Positions 19,879 through 28,823 of a stretch of 64,000 bases of DNA are shown here, piece after piece. Positions within the stretch are counted from its first letter, which is position 1, and every line of letters begins with the position of its first letter. The notes beneath the pieces were generated by a model. That model was not told the origin of the DNA. It searched no databases and saw nothing but the letters and a program-made list of their open reading frames with translations. This DNA comes from Microcoleus sp. FACHB-672 (GTDB lineage: Bacteria > Cyanobacteriota > Cyanobacteriia > Cyanobacteriales > Oscillatoriaceae): positions 124,001-188,000 of the forward strand of contig NZ_JACJOU010000013.1 in the NCBI RefSeq assembly GCF_014695725.1, written 5' to 3'. A program made the position numbers and the translations under genes.

Positions 19879-21048
19879 ATGCAATTTGCAAAACGTTTAG
19901 ATCCCCTCCGTGCTAATGTCTTTGCCGATATGGATCGGGCCAAGGCAAAGGCGAGGGCAGCCGGCCAAGATTTGATTGATTTATCTCTGGGATCATCTGA
20001 CTTACCTGCCGAAGATCGCATTCTCGACACGATCGCCCAATCTTTGAAAGATCCCAGCACCCATCAGTATTTGCTGTTTCACGGCACTCAAAAATTTCGC
20101 CACGCAGCCGCCAAATGGTACACACAGAAGTTTGGCGTGCCGGTTGATCCGGAAACGGAGGTACTCTCTCTCATTGGATCTCAGGAAGGAACGGCGCATT
20201 TGCCTTTAGCGATTTTAAATCCGGGAGATTTTGCCCTGCTGCTCGATCCGGGCTATCCGTCTCATGTCGGCGGTGTTTACTTAGCGAGCGGGCAGATTTA
20301 CCCGATGCAACTGCGGCCAGAAAATGGATTTTTGCCGGTGTTTGAGGACGTGCCGGGGCCGGTTTTAGCTCAGGCGCGGATGATGGTGCTCAGCTACCCC
20401 CACAACCCAACCGCCGCGATCGCTCCACTCTCGTTTTTTCAAGAAGCTGTCGCGTTTTGCCGGCAGCACAACCTTGTCTTGGTTCACGACTTCCCCTATG
20501 TAGACTTGGTGTTTGAAGGCTCAGCCCCACCCTCTATTTTGCAAGCTGACCCAGATAAAACGGTTTCTATAGAATTCTTCACCCTTTCTAAGTCATACAA
20601 TTTAGGCGGTTTTCGCATCGGTTATGCCATCGGCAACCCCCAGCTTATTCAAGCATTGCGACAGGTGAAAGCGGCGGTTGACTTTAACCAATACCTAGGA
20701 ATTCTCAATGGTGCGAGCGCTGCTTTAAGCGGCCCTCAAGACATTGTTAAGCAAACGGTAGAAACTTTCCGCCAGCGTCGGGATGCTTTCGTCACGGCAC
20801 TAAACCGCATTGGCTGGTTGGTAGAGACCCCACCGGCAACCATGTATGTTTGGGCAAAACTGCCGGCACCTTGGGAAAATAATTCGATGGAATTTTGCGC
20901 CCAACTGGTCGAAACAACTGGCGTTGCAGCCTCTCCCGGTGCCGGTTTTGGGAAAGCCGGCGAAGGGTATGTTCGCTTTGCCTTAGTCCATGAACCGCCG
21001 GTGCTGGAAGCAGCAGTCGAAAGAATCGCTAAGTTTGTCCGCTCGTAA
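19879..21048 (+). CDS. Class I/II PLP aminotransferase (LL-diaminopimelate/aspartate aminotransferase-like)
   Basis: 389 residues of fold-type I aminotransferase. Visible are SLGSSDLPAED, the substrate-proximal YPSHVGG, the SYPHNPTAA segment, VHDFPYVDLVF with the cofactor Asp, and the PLP lysine in FTLSKSYNLGGFRIGYA. Cyanobacterial homologues are usually labelled LL-diaminopimelate or succinyldiaminopimelate aminotransferase, in lysine and cell-wall synthesis. Substrate cannot be settled by reading. The gene begins 26 bases after a large inverted repeat and has no clear Shine-Dalgarno. Confidence 0.85.
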   Translation: MQFAKRLDPLRANVFADMDRAKAKARAAGQDLIDLSLGSSDLPAEDRILDTIAQSLKDPSTHQYLLFHGTQKFRHAAAKWYTQKFGVPVDPETEVLSLIGSQEGTAHLPLAILNPGDFALLLDPGYPSHVGGVYLASGQIYPMQLRPENGFLPVFEDVPGPVLAQARMMVLSYPHNPTAAIAPLSFFQEAVAFCRQHNLVLVHDFPYVDLVFEGSAPPSILQADPDKTVSIEFFTLSKSYNLGGFRIGYAIGNPQLIQALRQVKAAVDFNQYLGILNGASAALSGPQDIVKQTVETFRQRRDAFVTALNRIGWLVETPPATMYVWAKLPAPWENNSMEFCAQLVETTGVAASPGAGFGKAGEGYVRFALVHEPPVLEAAVERIAKFVRS

Positions 21049-21442
21049 TAATTCTTAACTAAAAAGAGAGAAGCGTTGCGAATTTGCTAACAAACCTTGT
21101 GTTTATGTATTTTTACGCAAAGTTTGATGAATGAAACACGCATTTAATTAGCGGTGACCGTGAAAGGACTTATGATATCTACAGAGGGTGAGAGAAATAG
21201 CTCCCGCTAAACGCGCTACAAACATCAGGGATTGCAGACCCGAATCAGGGATAGTTCTGAATATAAAGTTTGGATCGAGCCTTTTCCCGCGCAATACGCG
21301 GGATCACAATTTTATGTGAGTGCAATCACACCTCAACTTAAACATTAAAGGCTCAAATGGAATAAAGCAGATATCCTATCTCTCACCAGCTAGGATGAAC
21401 CGGCCTGACTATAGCCCAGAGAAATTTGAGGAGGCACCCAAG
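21049..21442. other. Leader region of PEP-CTERM gene
   Basis: Contains a perfect 7-bp hairpin TCCCGCG-CAATA-CGCGGGA at 21285-21303. An in-frame GTG at 21320 could extend the downstream ORF by 41 codons, but the GAGGAGG at 21428-21434 and the signal peptide both argue for the ATG at 21443. Confidence 0.6.
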
Positions 21443-22312
21443 ATGGCAGGAACTGTCAAAAAATTTGTGTTCAGCACTTCGTTGGCTGCCGGCATGATTA
21501 CGATCTCCGGCACCTCAGTGCTCGCCGCCAGCCTCACAAATGCAACCGTTGCCGATAGTGATTACTCGCTCTATGATTCTAACGGCACAAGTACATTTGT
21601 ACAACCATCTGCGAAATTGTCAACTATCTTAGGTGGCAATAGCAATTCTCCAGGGGGAAATATCGAGTTATTTTCCAGTAGTGAAAGACTCAGTGGTGGA
21701 GAATTCACACAATATGCCGGTGTTACAAGCCTCGCCGGCACAATAGGGGGAAAAGACATTACCTTAAGCAGCCTCACCGCTTCTGACTGGGATAGCAAAG
21801 TTGGGGGCGTGACGCTGGCGAAGAGATGGTTCAATGAGGCGTTGAGTGCCAACGGCTTGGGGAGTTTGATAGGAACACGGGAAGGCGGCACACTTTATAA
21901 CTCTTTTGTAGCGAATGGAGGCCGGCAACGGTTCAGTGACCCTAATATCTCTTATGTTAACCAAGATGACATCACCGGCGAAATTAAAATTGGGCTGGCC
22001 GGTCATTATGATGCCAAATCTTTACTATTAGGTGTGATTCCTGCTTCACTAGAGTCTTTGATTTCAGACACAACGGTGCAGGCTAGTGAAATTGTTAAAG
22101 TTACTTATAATGGCGAGACTCATTATTTGTATAACTTTAAGGCCACCAACTCAGGGCTATTTGCCCTAAACGATGGTTTCTCGCACAACGGTAACTATGA
22201 ATTACTGTTGGCGGGGATGCCTCCAGCCAGAGTGCCAGAACCTTGTGCAATATTGAGTCTAATTGGTTTGGGGGGCTTGCTGGCTACCAAACGCACAATG
22301 AAAAACGTTTGA
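21443..22312 (+). CDS. PEP-CTERM sorting-signal exported protein
   Basis: 289 residues with an N-terminal signal peptide (MAGTVKKFVFSTSLAAGM, cleavage near VLAAS) and a C-terminal PEP-CTERM tripartite signal: VPEP, a hydrophobic helix ILSLIGLGGLLA, and basic KRTMK. Such proteins are processed by a membrane exosortase and linked to exopolysaccharide production or surface display. The Ser/Gly/Thr-rich middle has no catalytic motif I recognise. Start chosen by GAGGAGG 8 bases upstream. No exosortase gene is in the window. Confidence 0.88.
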   Translation: MAGTVKKFVFSTSLAAGMITISGTSVLAASLTNATVADSDYSLYDSNGTSTFVQPSAKLSTILGGNSNSPGGNIELFSSSERLSGGEFTQYAGVTSLAGTIGGKDITLSSLTASDWDSKVGGVTLAKRWFNEALSANGLGSLIGTREGGTLYNSFVANGGRQRFSDPNISYVNQDDITGEIKIGLAGHYDAKSLLLGVIPASLESLISDTTVQASEIVKVTYNGETHYLYNFKATNSGLFALNDGFSHNGNYELLLAGMPPARVPEPCAILSLIGLGGLLATKRTMKNV

Positions 22313-23092
22313 ATTAGATTTGGATTTGAAGTTGTAACGATTTGCCAGAAGCCGGGACTCGAAAATTTTGCTTGTCTTATGCCGCTGATGCTCCTTTGCT
22401 CGTTTTTTGGGGTAGAAGCCGGCAGGGTTTGGCATCTTCCTGCGCTATATAGGGAATTCAAGCTTAGAGGCAGCTCTTCATTGCGCCTTAAAAGATGTAT
22501 CTGACCGAATTGAGAATTTCTATAGATAAAACTCTATTGTTTTAATTGTCTCAACTAGGGGGATTTAAAGGGATTTTTTTGCCCAAAACAGCAACACAGT
22601 TTTGTATAGATAAATTCTTATGGTTTCAATAAGGCTGATAGGGTAGATTCAGGAAAATCCTTAAGACTAATTACTTATCGGGGATTTTAAATGGTTTCAA
22701 TAGGTTGATCCCGGTAGATTAAAAAGCTTATTTTATAAGGGTTTGAGAGATCTATTAATTTACTTATGGATACAATTTAATATTTATTTTAGTTTTGCAG
22801 CTCCTAAGTCTATGCAGTACGCGTTAAAGGCAGTAAGCTTACTTTTAATCGATGTTTCGCACGACGCGAACGCACCCCACCAAGGTGCTTAAAAGCGATT
22901 GACCGGCATTTAGCCAATAGTCAAGTGCGAAATATCAAACAATGACTTGCGCTGAATTCAGCGAATTCGCCTGGTGAAGCGCCTGAAGTTTCTTACAAAC
23001 GGTCGCTTAAACTCTGAAAGTTTGGCTTAAGTTTAATTTACTTAAGCAAGACTGACAGAAGTACCTAAGCAACCCATCATCAAACCCGTGAA
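22313..23092. other. Long noncoding region upstream of nrtABCD
   Basis: About 780 bases without a supported gene. Apart from the degenerate direct repeats at 22521-22720 it has a small palindrome GTAAGCTTAC near 22831 and an otherwise AT-rich composition. Confidence 0.5.
22521..22720. repeat. Three degenerate interspersed direct repeats upstream of nrtA
   Basis: Related ~40-base units start at 22521, 22605 and about 22683. Shared pieces include TATAGATAAA (22521 and 22605) and ATGGTTTCAATA (22620 and 22691) followed by a TGAT-x-GGTAGATT segment. Offsets are 84 and 71 bases, so the units are separated by unrelated 30-45-base spacers. The pattern recalls a decayed CRISPR-like array or an array of regulatory sites; no cas gene is nearby. 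Confidence 0.5.
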
Positions 23093-23135
23093 GTACGCTT
23101 TGTTAACTCACACAAAGTGACGATTTTCTTAACCT
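23093..23135 (+). promoter_or_regulatory. Candidate NtcA-activated promoter of nrtA
   Basis: GTA at 23093-23095, eight bases, then TAA at 23104-23106: one mismatch to the NtcA box GTAN8TAC. A TAN3T-type -10 (TAACCT, 23130-23135) follows after 23 bases, the expected NtcA class II spacing, and the nrtA ATG is 37 bases further on. NtcA control of nrt operons is established in cyanobacteria; binding here is inferred. Confidence 0.5.
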
Positions 23136-23171
23136 AAATTTAGGAAAAGAAAGTCGCCGCAAGGAGATTCT

Positions 23172-24521
23172 ATGACCAATTTTTCTGCTCAATATTCCCG
23201 ACGGAAATTTCTGATAACTGCTGGAGCATCTGCTGTTGGATCTGTGTTTCTCAAGGGTTGCTTGGGAAATCCTCCTGAATCTATCTCTGAAGCCACTCGA
23301 ACCCAAAAAGTAGAAGCACTTACTCTGCCAGCAGAACAAGTACCGGAAACAAAATCAGCAAATATCGGCTTTATTGGTCAAACTGATGCTGCGCCACTGA
23401 TTATTGCTCAAGAGTTGGGCTTTTTTGCCAAGTATGGGGTGCCGGATATTAAGTTACAAAAGCAACCCTCTTGGGCGGTGGTTCGAGATAAGTTGGAACT
23501 CGATCCAGCCGGCGGTGGAATTGAGGCGGGTATGGTTCTCACGCCGATGCCTTACTTAATGGCATTAGGTGTTGTCACCAAAGGAAATAAAAAGATTCCT
23601 ATGTACTTACCGTTGCGCCTGAACGTTGGCGGGCAAGGCATTACGGTGGCTGATAGCCTTAAGGGTACAGGTGTTAAACTCGATACTTCTGTATTGAAGC
23701 AGAGAGCGCAGGAAGCAAAAGCTGCCGGCAAACCGCTGCGCTTTGCCCACACCTTTAAAGGTGGCACCAGTGATATTATGCTGCGCTATTGGTTAGCTGC
23801 CGGTGGCATCGATCCAGAAAACGATGTTGTGATTCAAATTGTACCCGGCGCTCAACTTGTTTCTAATCTGCAAACAGGTGACATTCAGGGCTTCTGTGTT
23901 GGAGAACCTTGGCACCTACGAGCAATTAATCAAAAAGTTGGTTATACCGCTTTAATTACCGGCGAATTCTGGAAAGATCATCCAGAAAAAGCGCTCGCAT
24001 TCCGCGCCGACTGGGTAGACAAACATCCCAAAACAACTAAAGCAATTCTTAAAGCGGTAATGGAAGCTCAGCAGTGGTGCGACAAAATGGAAAACCGCGA
24101 AGAAATGGCTCAGCTTCTATCAAGAGATGAGTATGCAAAAGTACCCGTAAAAGATATTATCGACCGGCTGAAAGGCAAGATTGATTACGGCGACGGTCGC
24201 CCAGTTGCGGAAAATAGCCCTCACGTTATGCGTTACTGGGAAAAGGGAACAGCTTCTTACCCTTACCAAAGTCACGATCAGTGGTTTTTAACAGAAAATA
24301 TGCGCTGGGGAATGCTGCCGGTGAATACCGATACAAAGGCGATTATTAAGCAGGTAAACCGCGAGGATTTGTGGCGGGAAGCGGCAAAGGAGATGGGCAT
24401 TGCTGCTGCTGAAATTCCTAAGAATCCATCGAAAGGCGTGGAGAAGTTCTTTGATGGTGTTGCCTTTAACCCCGCCGATCCAGTGGCTTATTTGAAGAAT
24501 GTGAAGATTAAGAAGATTTAG
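23172..24521 (+). CDS. nrtA: Nitrate/nitrite ABC transporter substrate-binding lipoprotein NrtA
   Basis: 449 residues. The N-terminus carries a twin-arginine motif SRRKFLITAG and a lipobox-like LKGC with Cys30, so the mature protein should be a membrane-anchored periplasmic lipoprotein. The body matches the CmpA/NrtA family (IGFIGQTDAAPLIIAQELGFF, AHTFKGGTSDIMLRYWLAAGG, DIQGFCVGEPWHLRAI). NrtA and the bicarbonate binder CmpA are close relatives; the NrtB/C/D context and the NtcA-like promoter favour nitrate. AAGGAG precedes the ATG. First gene of an nrtABCD cluster. Confidence 0.92.
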   Translation: MTNFSAQYSRRKFLITAGASAVGSVFLKGCLGNPPESISEATRTQKVEALTLPAEQVPETKSANIGFIGQTDAAPLIIAQELGFFAKYGVPDIKLQKQPSWAVVRDKLELDPAGGGIEAGMVLTPMPYLMALGVVTKGNKKIPMYLPLRLNVGGQGITVADSLKGTGVKLDTSVLKQRAQEAKAAGKPLRFAHTFKGGTSDIMLRYWLAAGGIDPENDVVIQIVPGAQLVSNLQTGDIQGFCVGEPWHLRAINQKVGYTALITGEFWKDHPEKALAFRADWVDKHPKTTKAILKAVMEAQQWCDKMENREEMAQLLSRDEYAKVPVKDIIDRLKGKIDYGDGRPVAENSPHVMRYWEKGTASYPYQSHDQWFLTENMRWGMLPVNTDTKAIIKQVNREDLWREAAKEMGIAAAEIPKNPSKGVEKFFDGVAFNPADPVAYLKNVKIKKI

Positions 24522-24644
24522 AAGTGTTAAAGCTTAAGAATTAAGTTAATTTTTAAGTTCTAACTTCTGTAGTGAGTTTCTTGCATTCTCGGTTCCGTAG
24601 TTTTCAGTTAAGTCAAGTATTTCAACCAATCAGAGGAAAAGCAA

Positions 24645-25493
24645 ATGGTAGTCAACTCCAGACGTAATAAAGCTAATCAGGCAAATCCGCTTGACAGTGC
24701 AGTTTCTTATTTAAAAAAGCAATCTCCTAATTTGGTGCCGCCCCTTTTAGCGCTCGCAACGTTTCTAATTATCTGGCAGTTATTTACGCTCAGTCCAGAG
24801 TCTACTTTGCCGGGTCCAATTAAAGTGTTTCAAGAAAGCTGGACAAAAATATTTTGGCCCTTTGCCTATCCTGACCGAGAAGGCACTGCGAAAGGCTTGT
24901 TTTGGCAAATCTGGGCTAGCCTACAACGGGTGGCAGTCGGCTACTCTTTGGCGGGGATTGTGGGAATAACAGTTGGCATTATCGTCGGAGTTAATGCCCT
25001 TCTCTTCAAAGCTCTAGACCCACTTTTCCAGATCCTTCGTACCATTCCCCCGCTTGCTTGGTTACCGATTGCCTTAGCAGCTATCAAACAATCAGAACCA
25101 TCAGCGATTTTCGTAATTTTCATCACCTCACTCTGGCCAATTTTAATTAATACCGTTGTGGGTGTGCAGCAAATTCCGCAAGATTATAAAAACGTTGCAA
25201 GAGTCTTGCGGTTACCTCAGAAAAAATATTTCTTCAAAATTGTTCTACCGGCTGCGGTTCCTTACATCTTCACAGGCTTACGAATTGGCATTGGTTTAGC
25301 TTGGCTGGCAATTGTAGCAGCAGAAATGATTACCGGCGGTGTAGGAATTGGCTACTTCATGTTTGACGCCTATAACGTTGGCCGCACCAGTGACATTATC
25401 GTGGCGCTTGTTTATGTCGGAATTGTTGGTTTAATTCTTGACAAAGCAATGGCTTTCGTCGCCAGCAAAGTTGTTCCAGAAGAACGTAAATAA
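24645..25493 (+). CDS. nrtB: Nitrate ABC transporter permease NrtB
   Basis: 282-residue inner-membrane permease with about six hydrophobic segments (for example LLALATFLIIWQLF and VAVGYSLAGIVGITVGIIVG) and the cytoplasmic EAA-type loop near VARVLRLPQKKYFFKIVLPAA that contacts the ATPases. It forms the channel used with NrtC and NrtD. GAGGAAAAGC precedes the ATG. 123 bases separate it from nrtA and 90 from nrtC, consistent with one transcript. Confidence 0.93.
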   Translation: MVVNSRRNKANQANPLDSAVSYLKKQSPNLVPPLLALATFLIIWQLFTLSPESTLPGPIKVFQESWTKIFWPFAYPDREGTAKGLFWQIWASLQRVAVGYSLAGIVGITVGIIVGVNALLFKALDPLFQILRTIPPLAWLPIALAAIKQSEPSAIFVIFITSLWPILINTVVGVQQIPQDYKNVARVLRLPQKKYFFKIVLPAAVPYIFTGLRIGIGLAWLAIVAAEMITGGVGIGYFMFDAYNVGRTSDIIVALVYVGIVGLILDKAMAFVASKVVPEERK

Positions 25494-25523
25494 CTGAAAA
25501 GGGAAAAGTGAAAATTATAAGTT

Positions 25524-25574
25524 CACCCATTCCCCATGCCCAATGCCCGATGCCCTATTCCCCATTCCCAATCC
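25524..25574. repeat. Short heptamer-type tandem repeat (CCCATTC/CCCAATG class)
   Basis: Degenerate 7-base units of the CCCAATGCCC/CCCATTCCC type fill the nrtB-nrtC spacer and read into the open frame upstream of the true nrtC start. This class of short tandemly repeated repetitive sequence is characteristic of filamentous cyanobacteria. Confidence 0.8.
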
Positions 25575-25583
25575 TTAAATACT

Positions 25584-27584
25584 ATGTCTGTCTTTGTTGC
25601 TGTTGACCAACTTGAGAAAGTCTTTGACTTAGCCGGCGGGGGCAAATACATCGCCCTGAAAGGAATCGACCTTCAAATTAAAAAAGGAGAATTTATCTCC
25701 TTAATTGGACACTCCGGTTGTGGCAAATCGACGCTTTTGAACACAATTGCCGGCCTGGATTTACCCACAGATGGGTTAGTGACTCTAGAATCCCAAAAAA
25801 TCACCGGCCCTGGCCCAGATCGCATGGTGGTCTTTCAAAATTATTCACTGCTGCCTTGGTTAAATGTGCGCGAAAACATTGCCTTAGCCGTTGATGAAGT
25901 CCTTAACCATCTTCCCAAAGCCGAGAAGCGCAGCATCGTTGAGCAACATATCGATATGGTGGGGCTGCGACCTCATGCTGAAAAACAGCCGGCTATGCTA
26001 TCGGGAGGTCAGAAACAGCGTGTGAGTATCGCTCGTGCCCTGGCAATTCGTCCGAAAGTGCTGCTGCTAGATGAACCTTTCGGCGCTTTAGATGCACTCA
26101 CACGCGGCAATTTGCAAGAGAAATTAATGCAAATTTGTGAGGAAAACCAAGTCACTGCGGTGATGGTAACTCACGATGTCGATGAAGCCGTGCTATTGTC
26201 TGACAGAATTGTGATGCTGACGAATGGCCCGGAATCAAAAATTGGTCAAATTCTAGAGGTAGATATTCCCCGTCCTCGCAAGCGCATGGAAGTTGTAGAA
26301 CATCCCAGCTATTACAGCTTGCGGAGTGAAATGATCTACTTCCTCAATCAACAGAAACGTATTAAGAAACTTCGCGCTAGAAAAACGGCGGCAATCGCCC
26401 GTCATGGCTTGGAAAAAGTTAATTTGGAAATTGGCTTTGTTCCCCTAACTGCTTGCGCGCCCCTGGCAGTTGCCAAAGAAAAAGGGTTCTTTACCAAACA
26501 CGGTTTAGATGAAGTGACCTTGGTGCGAGAAACCAGTTGGCGGGGGATTACCGATGGCATCACCGGCGGTTATTTAGATGCGGCTCAAATGCCTTCAGGA
26601 ATGCCACTGTGGCTAACTTTGGGAGGCCATGAAAACCGGCCCGTTCCCACCGTCAGTTCCCTCACCATGACGCGCAACGGGAATGCCATAACCTTGTGCA
26701 AGCGCTTCTATGACCAAGGAATTTACACCTTGGGAGATTTTAAAAAGATGCTGCAAGCGTCGCCGGCGCAACAGCACAGAATGGGCATCGTGCATCCCTC
26801 TTCCATGCACAATTTGCTATTGCGTTACTGGTTGGCCTCCGGTGGCATTGACCCTGATCGCGATGTCTCTCTACAAAACCTGCCGCCGGCTCAAATGGTG
26901 GTGGATCTGCAAGCCGGCAGTATTGACGGCTTCTGTGTGGGGGAACCTTGGAACCTGCGCGCCGCAATGGAAGGGGTTGGCTTTACCGTCGCCACAGATT
27001 TAGAAATTTGGCCCGGACATCCCGGCAAAGTGCTGGGCGTTCGGGAAGATTGGGCCAATGCCTATCCCAACACCCACATCGCTTTAGTGAAAGCGCTGCT
27101 GGAAGCTTGCAAATTCTGTGCTGATGAAACGAACGCCGAAGAAGTTCGCCAGATTGTCGCTGGACGCGATTATGTTAGTACGGATGTGGGTTATATCCAA
27201 ATGGGTGACCCCAACGCCGCAACCTGTAGCTTAGATCAGCCAATGCGGGAATACGCCCATCACCTGTTTTTTGGGGATGGTGTAAACCGCCCCAGTCGTA
27301 CAGAACATTTGTGGCACATGGTGCAAATGGCACGGTGGGGTGACGTTCCTTTCCCCCGGAACTGGTTGGAAATTCTAGAACGCGTATGCCGAGTGAGTGT
27401 ATTTAGCACCGCAGCGCGAGAAATAGGGGTGCTGGATGTGAAATACAATCGCGGATCGATCCAGCTATTTGATGGCACCACATTTAATACAGATGACCCG
27501 ATTGGTTACCTCAACAGTCTAGAAATTAAACGCGATTTCAGCGTAGCCGAAGTGATTCTAGACTCACGCTCTACAGCCGCTTAA
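25584..27584 (+). CDS. nrtC: Nitrate transporter ATPase-regulatory fusion NrtC
   Basis: 666 residues. Residues ~5-240 are an ABC ATPase (Walker A GHSGCGKST, signature LSGGQKQRVSIARAL, Walker B VLLLDEPFGALD, H-loop VTHDVDEAV). Residues ~285-660 form a second NrtA-like domain (LEIGFVPLTACAPLAVAKE, then GSIDGFCVGEPWNL). In characterised cyanobacteria this C-terminal domain mediates ammonium/nitrogen-status inhibition of transport, so the same is expected here. An open frame extends 16 codons upstream, but that stretch is heptamer repeat DNA, so I start at the ATG at 25584. Confidence 0.93.
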   Translation: MSVFVAVDQLEKVFDLAGGGKYIALKGIDLQIKKGEFISLIGHSGCGKSTLLNTIAGLDLPTDGLVTLESQKITGPGPDRMVVFQNYSLLPWLNVRENIALAVDEVLNHLPKAEKRSIVEQHIDMVGLRPHAEKQPAMLSGGQKQRVSIARALAIRPKVLLLDEPFGALDALTRGNLQEKLMQICEENQVTAVMVTHDVDEAVLLSDRIVMLTNGPESKIGQILEVDIPRPRKRMEVVEHPSYYSLRSEMIYFLNQQKRIKKLRARKTAAIARHGLEKVNLEIGFVPLTACAPLAVAKEKGFFTKHGLDEVTLVRETSWRGITDGITGGYLDAAQMPSGMPLWLTLGGHENRPVPTVSSLTMTRNGNAITLCKRFYDQGIYTLGDFKKMLQASPAQQHRMGIVHPSSMHNLLLRYWLASGGIDPDRDVSLQNLPPAQMVVDLQAGSIDGFCVGEPWNLRAAMEGVGFTVATDLEIWPGHPGKVLGVREDWANAYPNTHIALVKALLEACKFCADETNAEEVRQIVAGRDYVSTDVGYIQMGDPNAATCSLDQPMREYAHHLFFGDGVNRPSRTEHLWHMVQMARWGDVPFPRNWLEILERVCRVSVFSTAAREIGVLDVKYNRGSIQLFDGTTFNTDDPIGYLNSLEIKRDFSVAEVILDSRSTAA

Positions 27585-27589
27585 TTAGG

Positions 27590-27700
27590 TGAGGTATAGG
27601 GGCGACTACTAGCGCTGACGCGCTGAAAGTTTCTGCTCAAACCAATAGGCTATTTACGCAAATGCTAGCGCTGACGCGCCGCTACGCTATCGCCCCTCAT
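27590..27700. repeat. Repeat-rich hairpin in the nrtC-nrtD spacer
   Basis: CTAGCGCTGACGCGC occurs twice (27609-27623 and 27665-27679), and the block is bounded by AGGGGCGA and TCGCCCCT, which can pair to form a long hairpin. This looks like a small mobile palindromic element inside the operon; processing or attenuation between nrtC and nrtD is possible. Confidence 0.65.
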
Positions 27701-27738
27701 GTAAACAAAAAACACAAGATTAAGGACGAACAAAAACT

Positions 27739-28602
27739 ATGGCATCTTTAAATCGCAATTTCACCTACACCGGCACCCTCACCCAGCCGGCTGTTAATTC
27801 AAAAACTGCTAAGGAAACATTCCTCGTCATTGAAGATGTTTCTAAAGTTTATAAAACCCCCAAAGGACCTTACACGGTGCTTGATGGCGTTAATCTCACC
27901 GTTAAGGAAGGGGAGTTTATTTGTGTCATCGGTCACTCTGGCTGTGGCAAATCAACTTTGCTGAACATGGTATCCGGTTTCGCCACACCCACTGCCGGCA
28001 AGGTGGAACTGCAAGGTTCACGCATCACTGAACCGGGTCCAGATCGCATGGTCGTCTTTCAAAATTACGCTTTGTTGCCTTGGCTTACAGCCTTTGAAAA
28101 CGTTTACTTAGCCATTGACTCGGTTTACCCCAACAAATCTGGCGCAGAAAAAGCGGCGATCACACGGGAACACTTGGCAATGGTAGGCTTAACAGAGGCG
28201 GCGGATAAAAAGCCCAGCCAAATCTCTGGGGGGATGAAGCAACGGGTTTCGATTGCGCGTGCTTTGGCAATGCGTCCGAAAGTCTTGATTTTAGATGAGC
28301 CTTTTGGGGCGCTGGATGCAATTACCAAAGAAGAGTTGCAGGAGGAATTACTTAAAATTTGGAATGATCACCGCGCAACGGTGCTAATGATTACTCACGA
28401 TATTGATGAGGCGCTATTCCTGGCAGACCGATTGGTGATGATGACGAATGGGCCGGCTGCTAAAATTGGGGAGATTTTAGAGATTCCTTTCCCGCGTCCC
28501 CGCGATCGCGCCCGCATTATGGAAGATCCAGAATACTACAAACTCCGCAATCACGCCCTCGATTTCCTCTATCACCGCTTCGCTCATGATGAGGATGAGT
28601 GA
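27739..28602 (+). CDS. nrtD: Nitrate ABC transporter ATPase NrtD
   Basis: 287-residue single-domain ABC ATPase: Walker A GHSGCGKST, Q-loop VVFQNYALLPW, signature ISGGMKQRVSIARAL, Walker B VLILDEPFGALD, and H-loop ITHDIDEAL. It pairs with the ATPase half of NrtC to power nitrate uptake. Length is usual for NrtD. It closes the nrt cluster; no narB nitrate reductase follows, unlike many cyanobacterial clusters. A mobile-looking repeat separates it from nrtC. Confidence 0.93.
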   Translation: MASLNRNFTYTGTLTQPAVNSKTAKETFLVIEDVSKVYKTPKGPYTVLDGVNLTVKEGEFICVIGHSGCGKSTLLNMVSGFATPTAGKVELQGSRITEPGPDRMVVFQNYALLPWLTAFENVYLAIDSVYPNKSGAEKAAITREHLAMVGLTEAADKKPSQISGGMKQRVSIARALAMRPKVLILDEPFGALDAITKEELQEELLKIWNDHRATVLMITHDIDEALFLADRLVMMTNGPAAKIGEILEIPFPRPRDRARIMEDPEYYKLRNHALDFLYHRFAHDEDE

Positions 28603-28823
28603 ATTTTTAAGGCAAACACTAAAATCCAAGTTATGCCGACGGAAGGCTTTCGTGAACAGCCCAAATATGCAAATATGAAGGGGACGAAAATGAGAAGCCT
28701 ACTCTCCTAGAGTTTATCTGCTTCTCTATTTCTATAATCTCTGCCGGCATAACTCTGCGCTTTTGCTTTTTTTGACTAATTATCTCATAGCTAATAAGTT
28801 TGTTGAGACTGGGTGCAAGCTCA

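Noticed and set aside
22831-22840. GTAAGCTTAC as an NtcA box
   Set aside because: The spacing between GTA and TAC is four bases rather than eight.
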